A stretch of DNA of 64,000 nt. It comes from Mesorhizobium sp. WSM4313. GTDB taxonomy: Bacteria > Pseudomonadota > Alphaproteobacteria > Rhizobiales > Rhizobiaceae. Position numbers and translations under genes: made by a program. The stretch spans positions 150,472 through 214,471 of the forward strand of contig NZ_NSFT01000010.1 in assembly GCF_002294725.1 (NCBI RefSeq). Direction: 5' to 3'. Positions within the stretch are counted from its first letter, which is position 1, and every line of letters begins with the position of its first letter. Positions 9,028 to 18,502 of the stretch are shown piece by piece. The notes under the pieces are model-generated. The model worked only from the letters and a program-made list of their open reading frames with translations, was not told the DNA's origin and did not search any database.

Positions 9028-10230
9028 CTAGTCGACGGAACCGACGAACAAGGTCTGGAAAGCGCCGTCCTTATATTCATTGACCACCATCGGCACCGAA
9101 AGCTGGCGCTTCTGGCCGAAGGAGGTCATGCCGACATAGCTGAGCTTCGCGTCGCCCTTCAGGAAGGGATTGGGCGCCGAGAAAGTGTCCATGGTCTTCT
9201 TGAATTCCTCGACGTTGTTGATGGCCGCCGGATTGGCCTTCAAGGTCTCGATGATGTATTCGAGCGCATAGACCTTGGTGTTTGACTCGTCGTTGTATTC
9301 GCCGAACATCTTGGTGTAGCGGGCGACGAATTCCTTCATCGCGTCCGAGGCGATCTCCGGCGTGGAGGCGCCGCCGACGGAGATGAAGCCGTTGGCGTAT
9401 TCGCCGGCGCCCTCCTCCAGGACCTTGGCGTCCTGCGCGGTTTCCGTCGAGATCAGGCCTTCATAGCCGAGCTCGCGGGCGGCGCGGATGAGCAGCGGCG
9501 CGTTGGCCGGGGCCACGCCGGACAGGACGAGCAGGTCGGGCTTCAAGGCGACGATCGGCGTCAGCACTGGCGTGAAGTCGCGGGTGTCATTCTGGTAGGT
9601 GTCGTTCTGGGCGACGACTTCCAGTCCAAGTGCCTTCGCCGCCTCGACACCGCTGTCGCGCTGGCTGAGCGGGTCGGATTCATTGGCCGCGACAAAGGCG
9701 ATCTTCTTCACGCCTTTGTTTTCCTTGAGATATTTGTAGATCGCAGGGCCTGACTGATAGTTGGCGATCATCCCGAGCACCGCATTGGAGGCCGGCTTCT
9801 GGTAGAGCGCCTTGGGGAAAGCGTAGGGAAAATAAATGATGCCGTTGGCCTCGGCGACGGGGCGCACCGCGGCGGCGCCGTCATCGACATTCGGCCCGAC
9901 GACATAGTGGATGCCTTCCTGCGCCATCTTCTCCATGCCGGCGATGGCGCGCTTGGGATCCTTCTGGTCGTCGAAGGTCACGATATTGATCTTGTAGGTG
10001 TCGTTGCCGATCTTGACGCCACCTGTCTCGTTGATCCAGGCGGCGCGGGTCTGCATCGAGCGCACATTCGACGTGCCCCAGGCGGCAGCGGGGCCGCTGG
10101 TAACGCCGACGAAGCCGATCTTCAGTTCCTTGTTTTCAGCCTGCGCGGACGAAATGCCGAGAGCGGCAAGCGCCAGGGTCGAGACGGCGCCGAGCGCCAT
10201 TGATTTCAGAGTCGAGCGACGGTTGATCAT
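9028..10230 (-). CDS. ABC transporter substrate-binding protein, branched-chain amino acid/amide type
   Basis: This 400-residue protein has a classical signal peptide (basic MINRRSTLK, a hydrophobic core, cleavage near SAQA-ENK at residue 31). A type I periplasmic binding fold typical of Peripla_BP_6 follows (KIGFVGVTSGPAAAWG; FDDQKDPKRAIAGMEKM; NEYKDGAFQTLFVG). It delivers the ligand to LivHM in the periplasm. It is the first gene of the operon, and the candidate GntR operator lies about 105 bases upstream. The ligand is unknown. Confidence 0.92.
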   Translation of the reverse strand: MINRRSTLKSMALGAVSTLALAALGISSAQAENKELKIGFVGVTSGPAAAWGTSNVRSMQTRAAWINETGGVKIGNDTYKINIVTFDDQKDPKRAIAGMEKMAQEGIHYVVGPNVDDGAAAVRPVAEANGIIYFPYAFPKALYQKPASNAVLGMIANYQSGPAIYKYLKENKGVKKIAFVAANESDPLSQRDSGVEAAKALGLEVVAQNDTYQNDTRDFTPVLTPIVALKPDLLVLSGVAPANAPLLIRAARELGYEGLISTETAQDAKVLEEGAGEYANGFISVGGASTPEIASDAMKEFVARYTKMFGEYNDESNTKVYALEYIIETLKANPAAINNVEEFKKTMDTFSAPNPFLKGDAKLSYVGMTSFGQKRQLSVPMVVNEYKDGAFQTLFVGSVD

Positions 10231-10334
10231 AGTTTCAGTTCCCCTTGGTTATCGCGCTTTGTGTTTTGCTCGTAGGCTGCGCGTATAGCGTAAGGGAAAC
10301 CGGCCGAGGTCGATTGTCAACATCTTTCTTCATT

Positions 10335-10346
10335 ATTGTATACAAT
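10335..10346. promoter_or_regulatory. Palindromic operator ATTGTATACAAT, probable GntR (FCD) site
   Basis: A perfect 12-bp palindrome lies in the 294-base region between the binding-protein gene (start 10230) and the secreted-protein gene ending at 10525. The core TTGTATACAA is the form recognised by many FCD-type GntR regulators. Two such regulators are nearby (3990-4697 and 12712-13410); the one at the end of this operon is the better candidate. The rest of the gap shows no gene. Confidence 0.6.
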
Positions 10347-10524
10347 GTCTGGGTCGACTGTGTGCGATGACCCGCAGACCCGCGAGAGGATCGGTATTCA
10401 AAAGAGGCCACGTCCGGCCAACCACAGCCACCCCGGCGAACTCCGATAAGTTCGCAGAGACCATAACGCAAAGAGGGTCGAGGCTTGTCGAAAACGCTCC
10501 GAGGAACGCCGCCCCCAGGGAATC

Positions 10525-10797
10525 CTACTTCCCGCAATAGTTATCGTTGATGTAGTTCACCGCATTCGCGTCCGGTCCGACGCGGTGATACGCGCAGGCG
10601 CCCGCCGCCGTGGTGGTCATCTGCTGATCGTAATAGCGCGGACCGCCGAACAGCGTCTCGATGATGTCGTCGCTGGCTGGAACATAACGCTCCTGTTTGA
10701 CGACGCGGTAGCGATGCTGTTCGCCAGCGGCGGCCGGGCCCGCCATCATGGCTGCTGCGGCAAGCACGAGCGCGGCGATTGCAAAATATTTCGTCAT
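10525..10797 (-). CDS. Small secreted hypothetical protein (90 aa)
   Basis: From the ATG at 10797 (AGAAGG upstream) the protein begins with a signal peptide (MTKYFAIAALVLAAAAMM, cleavage near PAAAG-EQ). The mature part of about 65 residues has two cysteines (AGACAYH and NDNYCGK) that could form a disulphide. A longer frame to 10872 lacks a good start. It would be periplasmic or secreted. I do not recognise a family. The 290 bases upstream, before the SDR gene at 11088, hold no recognisable feature. Confidence 0.6.
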   Translation of the reverse strand: MTKYFAIAALVLAAAAMMAGPAAAGEQHRYRVVKQERYVPASDDIIETLFGGPRYYDQQMTTTAAGACAYHRVGPDANAVNYINDNYCGK

Positions 10798-11087
10798 GGC
10801 AGCGACCTTCTGGCAATTCGGATCTGCAGCATAGCCAAAATCGCCAGTGGAACAAAAGTTCCCGTTTCGCACTCGCGGCCGGTGAGTTCCTCGACACAGA
10901 AATTTGTGCGATGCGCATCATGGATAGGGGAGCAGTTCGCGCTCGAGGTGTCGATCGATCGCCGCCACGTTCAGCAGCAGCATTTGAGCGACCAGCAAGG
11001 ATGGGGTGCGACAAAAACCGCAGCCGAGACCAAGACTCCTGTATGTTCGCCCGATTGCGATCAAGGAATTAGGAAGGAGCTACCCCA

Positions 11088-11852
11088 ATGGACTTGTTCA
11101 AACTAGATGGCGACGTCGCGCTGGTCACCGGCGCCGGCAGCGGCATCGGTCAGGCGATAGCGGTCGGCCTTGCGGAGGCCGGTGCCGACGTCGCGTGCTT
11201 CGGTCACGCCTCGAAGGGAGGGCTCGAGGCGACGGCGCAGAGGATCACCGCGCTCGGCCGCAAGGCGCTTGCGATAACCGGCTCGGTGACGTCGGAAACC
11301 GATCTTGCCGCCGCCGTCGAGCGTATCGAAAGGGAGCTCGGCGCGCTTACGGTTGCCGTCAACAATGCAGGTATAGGCGGCGCACACGCGGCCGAGACCT
11401 TGCCGCTGGCCACGTGGGAAGAACTTTACGGCATCAATGTCGGCGGTGTGTTCTTATCCTGCCAGGCCGAGGCTCGCGTGATGCTGCCGCGCCGCAAGGG
11501 ATCGATCATCAACGTGGCCTCCATATCCGGCTCGATCGTCAACCGTGGTCTCCTCCAGACGCACTACAACTCGTCGAAGGCAGCGGTCATTCACATGACC
11601 AAGAGCCTGGCGATGGAATGGTCGGACCGCGGACTGCGGCTCAACGTGCTCAGCCCCGGATACACACTGACCCCGATGAACCGCAGGCCGGAAGTGGCCG
11701 AGCAAGTGAAGAACTTCGAGCGCGATACGCCCATGGGTCGCCTCGCGGCACCCGAGGAGATGATAGGCCCGGCGGTGTTTCTGGCCAGTCGAGCCGCGTC
11801 TTTCGTTACCGGCATCGATCTTATCGTGGATGGCGGCTTCGTGTGCTGGTAG
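11088..11852 (+). CDS. SDR family oxidoreductase (classical, NAD(P)-dependent)
   Basis: This 254-residue enzyme has the classical SDR set: TGAGSGIG (residues 15-22) for cofactor binding, NNAG near residue 92, and catalytic Ser (NVASISGSI) and Tyr-Lys (YNSSK). The end VDGGFVCW matches FabG-like dehydrogenases of polyols or hydroxy acids. AAGGAG precedes the ATG. It points toward the PfpI and GntR genes with a terminator between and may belong to the same catabolic locus. The substrate is unknown. Confidence 0.88.
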   Translation: MDLFKLDGDVALVTGAGSGIGQAIAVGLAEAGADVACFGHASKGGLEATAQRITALGRKALAITGSVTSETDLAAAVERIERELGALTVAVNNAGIGGAHAAETLPLATWEELYGINVGGVFLSCQAEARVMLPRRKGSIINVASISGSIVNRGLLQTHYNSSKAAVIHMTKSLAMEWSDRGLRLNVLSPGYTLTPMNRRPEVAEQVKNFERDTPMGRLAAPEEMIGPAVFLASRAASFVTGIDLIVDGGFVCW

Positions 11853-11896
11853 CAGAAGCGAAGCGCGGCGCGCTTCGTACTTGAATCGAAGGACGT

Positions 11897-11919
11897 CGCG
11901 GCCCTTGCAAAGGGCCGCG
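11897..11919. terminator. Perfect GC-rich hairpin after SDR gene
   Basis: CGCGGCCCTT and AAGGGCCGCG pair perfectly around a 3-base loop, in the gap between the convergent SDR and PfpI-like genes. No U-tract follows, so it is called a terminator from shape and position. Confidence 0.6.
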
Positions 11920-12010
11920 GGAAACGCGTCGCGATCCGACCCGAAACCGGGATCCGCCGTTGCATTTGTGCCAGGTCGCCCGCCTTCTCAAGCGCAGCGG
12001 CCGGCAGTGG

Positions 12011-12604
12011 CTAGTTATGGTGGATTTCCGTGCCGAGCACCTTCAGACACTCACGAATGAAGGCAGCAAGTGCGGTCCACCCTTTGGCCGAAACCATCGT
12101 GCCGTCTACATAGGCGTCGGTGGGCGAGAGGTCGATATAGGTGCCGCCCGCAAGGGTGACCTCCGGCTCGCAGGCCGCCAGCGCACCGACCTTCTTGCCG
12201 CGCACGACACCATCCACCGCTATCAGAATCTGCACGCCGTGGCAGATCGTGAAGATCGGCTTGCCGGTCTCGTGGAAGTGGCGGACCATGGCCTGAACGC
12301 GCTTGTCGGTGCGGATGTATTCCGGTCCGCGGCCGCCGGCGCAGTAGACCGCATCATACTGGTCGATCTGCCTTTCCGCCTCCGAAAACGTCTTGTTGAT
12401 CAGCGCGTAGTGTCCGGGCTTCTCGGTATAGGTCTGGTCGCCCTCAAAGTCGTGCAGCGAGGTCTTGATCCGGTCTCCGGCGTTCTTGTCGGGGCACACG
12501 ACATGGATGGTGTGGCCTACGGCTTCCATGGCCTGCTGATAGACGAAGATTTCGTATTCCTCGGTGAACTCTCCGGTCAGCATCAGTATCTTTTTGGCTG
12601 GCAT
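12011..12604 (-). CDS. DJ-1/PfpI family protein
   Basis: The 197-residue protein (ATG at 12604, GAGAGGAAG upstream) has the DJ-1/PfpI flavodoxin-like fold. It begins KKILMLTGEFTEEYE, carries AGGRGPEYIR, and has the nucleophile elbow ICHGVQIL, where the cysteine is the conserved active residue. Members act as glyoxalase III/deglycase, proteases or small-molecule hydratases. It is downstream of and co-directional with the GntR gene, so it may be autoregulated with it. The specific reaction is not clear. Confidence 0.87.
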   Translation of the reverse strand: MPAKKILMLTGEFTEEYEIFVYQQAMEAVGHTIHVVCPDKNAGDRIKTSLHDFEGDQTYTEKPGHYALINKTFSEAERQIDQYDAVYCAGGRGPEYIRTDKRVQAMVRHFHETGKPIFTICHGVQILIAVDGVVRGKKVGALAACEPEVTLAGGTYIDLSPTDAYVDGTMVSAKGWTALAAFIRECLKVLGTEIHHN

Positions 12605-12711
12605 GGTCTTCCTCTCGGTTGCGTGGCAGTGCAAGGCGCGCCTTGGTTTTGGGCATCGGATTGTGGATGTCAGCAAAGGGCATGTTTCACCCGCTTGGAA
12701 CGTCCGGCCGC

Positions 12712-13410
12712 CTATTCGAACGCAGGCAGGAGCCTGTCGCGCGAGTTCTCGATGTGCACCCGCATGGCCCTTCGCGCCGCGTTCGCATCGCCGGCTGCGA
12801 AAGCCGAGAGAATGGCTTCGTGCTCGTCGAGAGCCTCCTCGGTTACGCGCGAGTGGTACATCAGCCGGAAAATGTGAAAATGCGTGTGCTGGTGGTTCAG
12901 CGTCTCGCGGATGATCTCGTTCTGCGCGAACTCCATGATCTTGTCATGGAAGATCGCATCCTGGCGGGCGAAGTTGGAATAGCGAAGGCGCTCGTCCCTG
13001 CCCTCGCGGCGGGTCATGACCCCCGCCGCCTCTTGCAGGGCCGCCAGCCGGGCAGCGTCCAGGCCGGCCGCTGCCTTGGCCGCGGCGGCAGGCTCAAGCA
13101 AAAGGCGCAATTCGTAAAGCTCGTCAAAACGCCGGCGTGTGATCTGCGGTGCGGCGCGATAGCCGATCAGATGGGTCTTGATCACCAGGCCTTCGCCTTC
13201 CAGACGCCCGAGAGCCTCGCGGATCGGCGTATGCGAGACATCCAGCTCCCGGACGAGATTGTCCACGGTTATGCGGGACCCCGGCGCGATCTTGAGCGAC
13301 ATGAGCTGCTGGAAGATCGCCTCGTAGACGTCTCCCGCGAGGCTATTTGCGCGCTGGATTCTGCCCGTCGGCCGCGCGTCATCATCAAGCTTCACATCGG
13401 GGTTCTGCAT
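12712..13410 (-). CDS. GntR family regulator, FCD subfamily
   Basis: This 232-residue protein has a winged helix-turn-helix near residues 30-85 (VDNLVRELDVSHTPIREAL, with the PIREAL box typical of FCD regulators). An FCD effector domain follows with metal-binding-like residues (DAIFHDKIMEFA; DEHEAILSAF). It is divergent from the iron alcohol dehydrogenase gene at 13546, so it probably controls the dehydrogenase, aldehyde dehydrogenase and hydrolase operon. A different paralogue lies at 3990. Confidence 0.88.
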   Translation of the reverse strand: MQNPDVKLDDDARPTGRIQRANSLAGDVYEAIFQQLMSLKIAPGSRITVDNLVRELDVSHTPIREALGRLEGEGLVIKTHLIGYRAAPQITRRRFDELYELRLLLEPAAAAKAAAGLDAARLAALQEAAGVMTRREGRDERLRYSNFARQDAIFHDKIMEFAQNEIIRETLNHQHTHFHIFRLMYHSRVTEEALDEHEAILSAFAAGDANAARRAMRVHIENSRDRLLPAFE

Positions 13411-13468
13411 CTTTTTGCCTCTTGACAGGAAGGACCACTAACACGATGCTCCGGCCAATTCAATCCTA

Positions 13469-13494
13469 TATCCTATACGATTTTATAGCGGATA
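13469..13494. promoter_or_regulatory. Imperfect inverted repeat in GntR/dehydrogenase intergenic region
   Basis: TATCC...GGATA arms surround CTATA...TATAG arms, an AT-rich patch in a GC-rich gap between the divergent GntR and dehydrogenase genes. It is a candidate operator or core promoter; the repeat is imperfect, so confidence is low. Confidence 0.35.
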
Positions 13495-13545
13495 CGCCTA
13501 AATGGAAGCGATGGATCGCCGATCCATACTGGAAGGGCTCGCTCG

Positions 13546-14772
13546 ATGACCTTGTTCGCCGCAGCGCGATTGCCGCGTGAAATCTTATTCGGCAAAGGCC
13601 AGCGCCAGGTGCTGCCGCAGGTCGCATCTAGGCATGGCAAGCGCGCGCTCGTCTGCACGGACGAGCGCTTCGCGGCAACGGCCATATTCGGCGAGATGAT
13701 GGCCGCGCTGAGGAATACCTCGGTTGAAATCCTTGTCCATGACCGCACTCTGCCGGACGTGCCTCGGGACAGCGTCGCGGTCTGTGTTGCCGAGGCGAAG
13801 GATTTCAAACCCGACATGGTCGTTGGGATCGGTGGCGGAAGCTGCCTCGACATGGCCAAATGCGCGGCGCTGCTGATCAGTCATGGCGGCAGGCTTCAGG
13901 ACTACTATGGCGAGTTCAAGGTCCCGGGCCCAACGCTGCCGCTGATTGCCGTGCCGACCACCGCCGGCACCGGCTCGGAGGTGACGCCCGTAGCCGTCAT
14001 CTCCGATCCGGAGCGCCTGCTGAAGGTCGGCATTTCAAGTCCTCACCTCATCGCCGCCGTCGCGCTATGCGACCCGGAGCTGACCGCGACTTGCCCGCCC
14101 GCGCTCACGGCAATTGCAGGCGCCGATGCCCTGACGCACGCCATCGAAGCCTTTACGGCGGCGAGACGCGGAACCGATCCGACACTGCCGCAGCAGCACG
14201 TTTTTGTGGGCAAGAGCGCTCTCACCGACCATTTCGCGCTATTGGCCGTCAAGCTTCTTGGCCGCAGCCTGGAAAGGGCCTACCGGGACGGTGCGGACGA
14301 GGATGCGCGCGCCGATGTGATGATGGGCGCCTTGGCGGCCGGCTGCGCCTTCGGCACGGCCGGGACGGCCGCCGCCCATGCCGTGCAATATCCGGTTGGC
14401 GCGCTCACCCACACGCCGCATGGGTTGGGGGTGGCGACCATGCTTCCCTATGTGATGAACTACAACTTGCCCGCCGCCGCCAGCGAGTTTGCCGAGGTTG
14501 GTGCAGCACTCGGTCTTCCCCATGCCGACATTGAACTCAAGGACAGGGCTTCCGCGACCATCGCAGAGGTCTCACGGCTTTTCGGCTCGATCGGCATCAC
14601 ACGGACGCTAGCCGAGCTGGGCTTGCCTGCCGGCAAGATCGAGTGGACCGCCGAGCAGGCGCTTGGCATCGACCGCCTGATCAAGAACAACCCCCGCCCT
14701 TTCGACGCCGCCGCGATGCGACGGCTGGTGCAAGCGGCCTATGACGGCGATATGCCCGCCAGTCTGATGTGA
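13546..14772 (+). CDS. Iron-containing alcohol dehydrogenase
   Basis: This 408-residue protein has the group III alcohol dehydrogenase motifs: the nucleotide-binding GIGGGSCLDMAK near residue 95, PTTAGTGSEVT near residue 142, and metal-ligand regions (DALTHAIEAF; AHAVQYPVGAL; HTPHGLGVATMLP). Related enzymes include 4-hydroxybutyrate dehydrogenase, lactaldehyde reductase and maleylacetate reductase. It is followed after 15 bases by a succinate-semialdehyde-dehydrogenase-like gene, so a hydroxy-acid to semialdehyde step is a reasonable inference. Confidence 0.9.
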   Translation: MTLFAAARLPREILFGKGQRQVLPQVASRHGKRALVCTDERFAATAIFGEMMAALRNTSVEILVHDRTLPDVPRDSVAVCVAEAKDFKPDMVVGIGGGSCLDMAKCAALLISHGGRLQDYYGEFKVPGPTLPLIAVPTTAGTGSEVTPVAVISDPERLLKVGISSPHLIAAVALCDPELTATCPPALTAIAGADALTHAIEAFTAARRGTDPTLPQQHVFVGKSALTDHFALLAVKLLGRSLERAYRDGADEDARADVMMGALAAGCAFGTAGTAAAHAVQYPVGALTHTPHGLGVATMLPYVMNYNLPAAASEFAEVGAALGLPHADIELKDRASATIAEVSRLFGSIGITRTLAELGLPAGKIEWTAEQALGIDRLIKNNPRPFDAAAMRRLVQAAYDGDMPASLM

Positions 14773-14787
14773 AACAGGAGGCACCTG

Positions 14788-16272
14788 ATGAACGCTTCTC
14801 CAGGGCTTTTGGATGAGGAGGACGTCTCCGAATATGCCACGTTCTCACACGGGCTCTATATCGGCGGGCAATGGCGGCCCTCGTCGGACGGGCGCGTTAT
14901 CGAGGTGGTCGATCCATCGACGGAATCCGTCATCGCGGCTGTTCCCGATGCTACGCTGGCTGACGCCGCCGCCGCCGTCGACGCCGCGGCCAAGGCGGCG
15001 GCTGCCTGGCGCGAAACCGCCCCACGCAAACGGTCGGAGATCCTGAGACGTTGCTTCGAACTGATGACCGAGCGGGCGGAGACGTTGGCCGTGCTGATTT
15101 CGTTGGAGAACGGCAAGGCGCTGCGCGATGCACGCGGCGAAGTCGCTTATGCGGCCGAGTTCTTTCGGTGGAACGCCGAGGAAGCGGTTCGCATCAGCGG
15201 CGAGTTCGGCCTTGCGCCTTCCGGCGCAAACCGCATCGTCATCGACTACCAGCCGATAGGCATATGTGTGCTCATCACGCCATGGAATTTTCCAGCTGCC
15301 ATGGCCACACGCAAGATCGCGCCGGCGCTCGCAGCCGGCTGTACCGTGATCCTGAAGCCCGCCAGCGAAACGCCGCTGACTGCCTATGCGCTTGCCGCGC
15401 TGTATGAGGACGCCGGCGTCCCGCCCGGTGTCGTGAACGTTCTCACCACGTCCAATCCGGGACCGCTGACCGCTGCCATGCTCGCCGACCCGCGAGTGCG
15501 CAAACTCTCGTTCACCGGCTCCACCGGCGTTGGGCGCGTTCTTCTGGCCGAAGCCGCCAGGCACGTCATCTCCTGTTCGATGGAGCTTGGCGGCAACGCT
15601 CCCTTTGTCGTGTTCGACGACGCCGACCTGGAGGCAGCGCTCGACGGAGCGATGATTGCCAAGATGCGCAACGCCGGCGAAGCATGCACTGCCGCCAACC
15701 GGCTTTATGTCCAGGCGGGTATCCATGATGCTTTCGCGGAGGGACTGCGCAAGCGCATGGCCGCCCTCAAGGTAGGCCCCGGCACGGACGTCGAGACCGA
15801 ATGCGGCCCGATGATCACTCGCAAAGCCATCGAGAAAATCGACCGGCTCGTCAAAGACGCGGTCCGTCGCGGTGCAAAGGTGCTGTGCGGAGGCGCAGCC
15901 TCGGATGACAAGGGCTTTTTCTACCCGCCGACGGTTCTTTGCGACGTTGCCCCGGATTCGGAGATGGCGCACGAGGAAATATTCGGTCCCGTCGCTCCAA
16001 TCATGCGCTTCGACGATGAGGCCGAAGTCATCGCGCGCGCCAACGACACCGAATACGGGTTGGCGGCCTATATCTATACGCGCGATCTGGCCAAGGGCAT
16101 GCGCGTGGCATCAAGGATCGAGTCGGGTATGATAGCGCTGAATCGGGGCCTGATGTCCGACCCTGCGGCTCCCTTCGGCGGCGTCAAGCAGAGCGGCCTG
16201 GGACGCGAGGGCGGGCAAAAGCACGGCATCAGCGAGTTCCTGGAAGCCAAATATATCGCCGTGACGATGTGA
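14788..16272 (+). CDS. NAD(P)-dependent aldehyde dehydrogenase, succinate-semialdehyde type
   Basis: This 494-residue enzyme has the ALDH landmarks: ITPWNFPAAMATRKIAPA near residue 165, FTGSTGVGR, the general base in MELGGNAPFVV, and the catalytic cysteine in NAGEACTAANRLYVQ near residue 297. The last motif resembles the GabD/SSADH group. AGGAGG precedes the ATG. The adjacent alcohol dehydrogenase could supply its aldehyde; the order alcohol to semialdehyde to acid fits both genes. Confidence 0.9.
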   Translation: MNASPGLLDEEDVSEYATFSHGLYIGGQWRPSSDGRVIEVVDPSTESVIAAVPDATLADAAAAVDAAAKAAAAWRETAPRKRSEILRRCFELMTERAETLAVLISLENGKALRDARGEVAYAAEFFRWNAEEAVRISGEFGLAPSGANRIVIDYQPIGICVLITPWNFPAAMATRKIAPALAAGCTVILKPASETPLTAYALAALYEDAGVPPGVVNVLTTSNPGPLTAAMLADPRVRKLSFTGSTGVGRVLLAEAARHVISCSMELGGNAPFVVFDDADLEAALDGAMIAKMRNAGEACTAANRLYVQAGIHDAFAEGLRKRMAALKVGPGTDVETECGPMITRKAIEKIDRLVKDAVRRGAKVLCGGAASDDKGFFYPPTVLCDVAPDSEMAHEEIFGPVAPIMRFDDEAEVIARANDTEYGLAAYIYTRDLAKGMRVASRIESGMIALNRGLMSDPAAPFGGVKQSGLGREGGQKHGISEFLEAKYIAVTM

Positions 16273-16282
16273 GGGCGCAGGC

Positions 16283-17098
16283 GTGACCAGGGATCCCTTT
16301 CGCATCCGCGACCACGTTACGGAGTTCGACGATATCGTCGCCGAGATCGTTCACCGCAGTGCGGAGACCCGGGCGAAAATCCCGATCGTCGCCGATGTCG
16401 CCTACGGACCGGACGCCGCCGAAACCGTCGATCTGTTCTTTCCCCTGGGAAAACGCGATCGCCTGCCGGTGCACATGTTCATCCACGGCGGCTACTGGCG
16501 CATGTTCTCCAAGCGCGATTATTCCTATGTCGCGGACACGGTGACGCGGGCGGGCGCGATCGCGATCATCGTCGACTATTCACTGATGCCCTCGGTGAGG
16601 ATGGCCGCCATCGTCGAGCAGGTGCGCCGAGCCAAGCGTTGGGTGCTCGAGCACATCGCCGAGCATGGCGGCGATTGCGGCCGCCTGACGGTCAGCGGGC
16701 ACTCCGCCGGCGCCCATCTGGCGACGATGCTGTTCAACGATGACGGCCGATCATCAAGCGTTAAAGGCGCGCTGCTGCTTGGCGGCTTGTACGAGCTGAA
16801 GCCTCTGCAGACCTCCTTCCTTGCCGCCGAGATCGCCATAACGGACGAGGAGGCCGCCAGCCTGTCGCCGCTGACACATCGCTTCGATCCCGCCGTAGAG
16901 GTCGAGATTGCTGTTGGAGCCGAGGAAACGCCGCCGTTCCACAGCCAGGCCGAGGCATTTGCGAAGCATCTGCGAAAACAAGGGCTGGCAGTCTCTCAAA
17001 CCGCCCTCTCCGGTGCCAATCACATGAGCAGCGTTCGCGACCTTGGAGTGAGTGGAACCGAGGCATCGGATCGTCTGGCCAAGCTCATCGCCACATAG
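16283..17098 (+). CDS. Alpha/beta hydrolase (arylformamidase-like)
   Basis: This 271-residue protein starts at a GTG 10 bases after the aldehyde dehydrogenase. It has an HGGYWR oxyanion motif and the nucleophile elbow GHSAGAH with serine, the pattern of the kynurenine-formamidase/esterase group. The acid-histidine part is present (SGANHMSSV). It probably hydrolyses an ester or amide intermediate in the same pathway. It closes the operon. Confidence 0.85.
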   Translation: MTRDPFRIRDHVTEFDDIVAEIVHRSAETRAKIPIVADVAYGPDAAETVDLFFPLGKRDRLPVHMFIHGGYWRMFSKRDYSYVADTVTRAGAIAIIVDYSLMPSVRMAAIVEQVRRAKRWVLEHIAEHGGDCGRLTVSGHSAGAHLATMLFNDDGRSSSVKGALLLGGLYELKPLQTSFLAAEIAITDEEAASLSPLTHRFDPAVEVEIAVGAEETPPFHSQAEAFAKHLRKQGLAVSQTALSGANHMSSVRDLGVSGTEASDRLAKLIAT

Positions 17099-17314
17099 AG
17101 CCCTATCCAGATACCGCTGGCCTGCGAAGTGGAATGCTGCGCTCAATCCCGCTCAAGCGGCGCAGGCCGCAAGCGCGCCGGCTGCATGGGGCGGCTATGG
17201 CGACAAAAGCGTCAAACCGTAAGAGACCGTAGCCGCTCAAAAAGTTCCCCGCGTTGAAGGCTGCCGTCGCCCGAACCATCAGATGCGCAAGCGTCTCCGG
17301 CGACCTGCCGCGCG

Positions 17315-18211
17315 TCAGTCGCGCGATATGGACAGCCCGGCGAGAAGCGGCGCGTGCGCGGCAAGCCTGCGGGACATGAACTCGGTGAAGAGCCGCACGC
17401 GCTTCGTCTTGCGGGACTCCCCCTGCGTGAGAAGCCAGAGCGTTCCGTACATGTGCAGGTCGGTTCCCGGCACCCTCACCAGTAGAGGGTCGGCATCGCC
17501 CACGAAGCACGGCAGCGTGGTCATCCCGAGCCCTTGCCGGACGGCAACGATCTGCGCCTCGCCGTCCGTGGTTCTGAATGGAACCCCGGTGGTGCGAACC
17601 TCGCCGTCGCTCGCCCAATCCGGAATTCCATGAATGCTTATGACGATCCATCGGATCGGATCAGGCGCGCCCGCACGCCACGCGGCCAGCCGATCGCGAG
17701 ACATATAGACGCCGCCGAACACCTCCGGCCCCTTCAGGCCGTGAAGATTGAGCGGCAGGGTTTTGCGGTCGTAGACGACGCGAATCGCGACGTCGGCCTC
17801 TCGGTTGGTCAGATTTGCCAGCTCGCCGGACGACAAGATGTCCATCTCGATGTCTGGATGCAGACGCGCGAACTCGGCGAAGTCCGGCATGAGCAGGTGT
17901 GTTGCGAGGGGCGGCGCCAGCGTCACCCGCAGAAGCCCGCGCACGCTCTGGTCGCGCCCAAAGATGCGCGTCTCCAGCAGGTGCGACGACGCTTCCATCT
18001 GGTCCGCGAACTCAAGGACCTCCTCGCCCGCAGCCGTCAGGCGGTAGCCCGAAGGCAGCTTTTCGAACATGTGCACCCCGAGGCGTTCCTCGAGCTGGGC
18101 GATGCGTCGCAGCACGGTCGAGTGGTTCACACCGAGGCGCTCAGCGGCAGCCCGCACGGAGCCTCCGCGCGCGACGGCAAGAAAGTGGCGAACGTCATCC
18201 CAGTCGATCAT
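17315..18211 (-). CDS. LysR family transcriptional regulator
   Basis: From the ATG at 18211 the protein has 298 residues (a longer frame reaches 18292). Its helix-turn-helix is VRAAAERLGVNHSTVLRRI near residues 18-36, and a LysR substrate-binding domain follows (SVRGLLRVTLAPPLATHLL). It diverges from the SDR-led group at 18503, the usual position for its target. The 216 bases between its end and the hydrolase gene show no feature. Confidence 0.9.
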   Translation of the reverse strand: MIDWDDVRHFLAVARGGSVRAAAERLGVNHSTVLRRIAQLEERLGVHMFEKLPSGYRLTAAGEEVLEFADQMEASSHLLETRIFGRDQSVRGLLRVTLAPPLATHLLMPDFAEFARLHPDIEMDILSSGELANLTNREADVAIRVVYDRKTLPLNLHGLKGPEVFGGVYMSRDRLAAWRAGAPDPIRWIVISIHGIPDWASDGEVRTTGVPFRTTDGEAQIVAVRQGLGMTTLPCFVGDADPLLVRVPGTDLHMYGTLWLLTQGESRKTKRVRLFTEFMSRRLAAHAPLLAGLSISRD

Positions 18212-18502
18212 GGTGCAATCCAGCACCGCCGAGGTGCGCCTTCCAAAGCATGTGTCCAATACATCGAACAGCATCTCGTATTTGAGTAGCACGGGCGATC
18301 GTCATAGCCCACGCTGACAAGCGCGGCCCATTCCGAACAGCGGACACCGATCGTCGCGGCTGGCGTCAGTCGTCCAGCCGGATCGATTTCGCACCACCGA
18401 TGTGCGCGCTTGTGCACTCAAAGCCCGATGCCGGCGGACCCATCTCGGAGTTCTCGGGGCCCTTCCCCGAACAACCAAAGATGGAGCCTGAAAGGACAAA
18501 TC

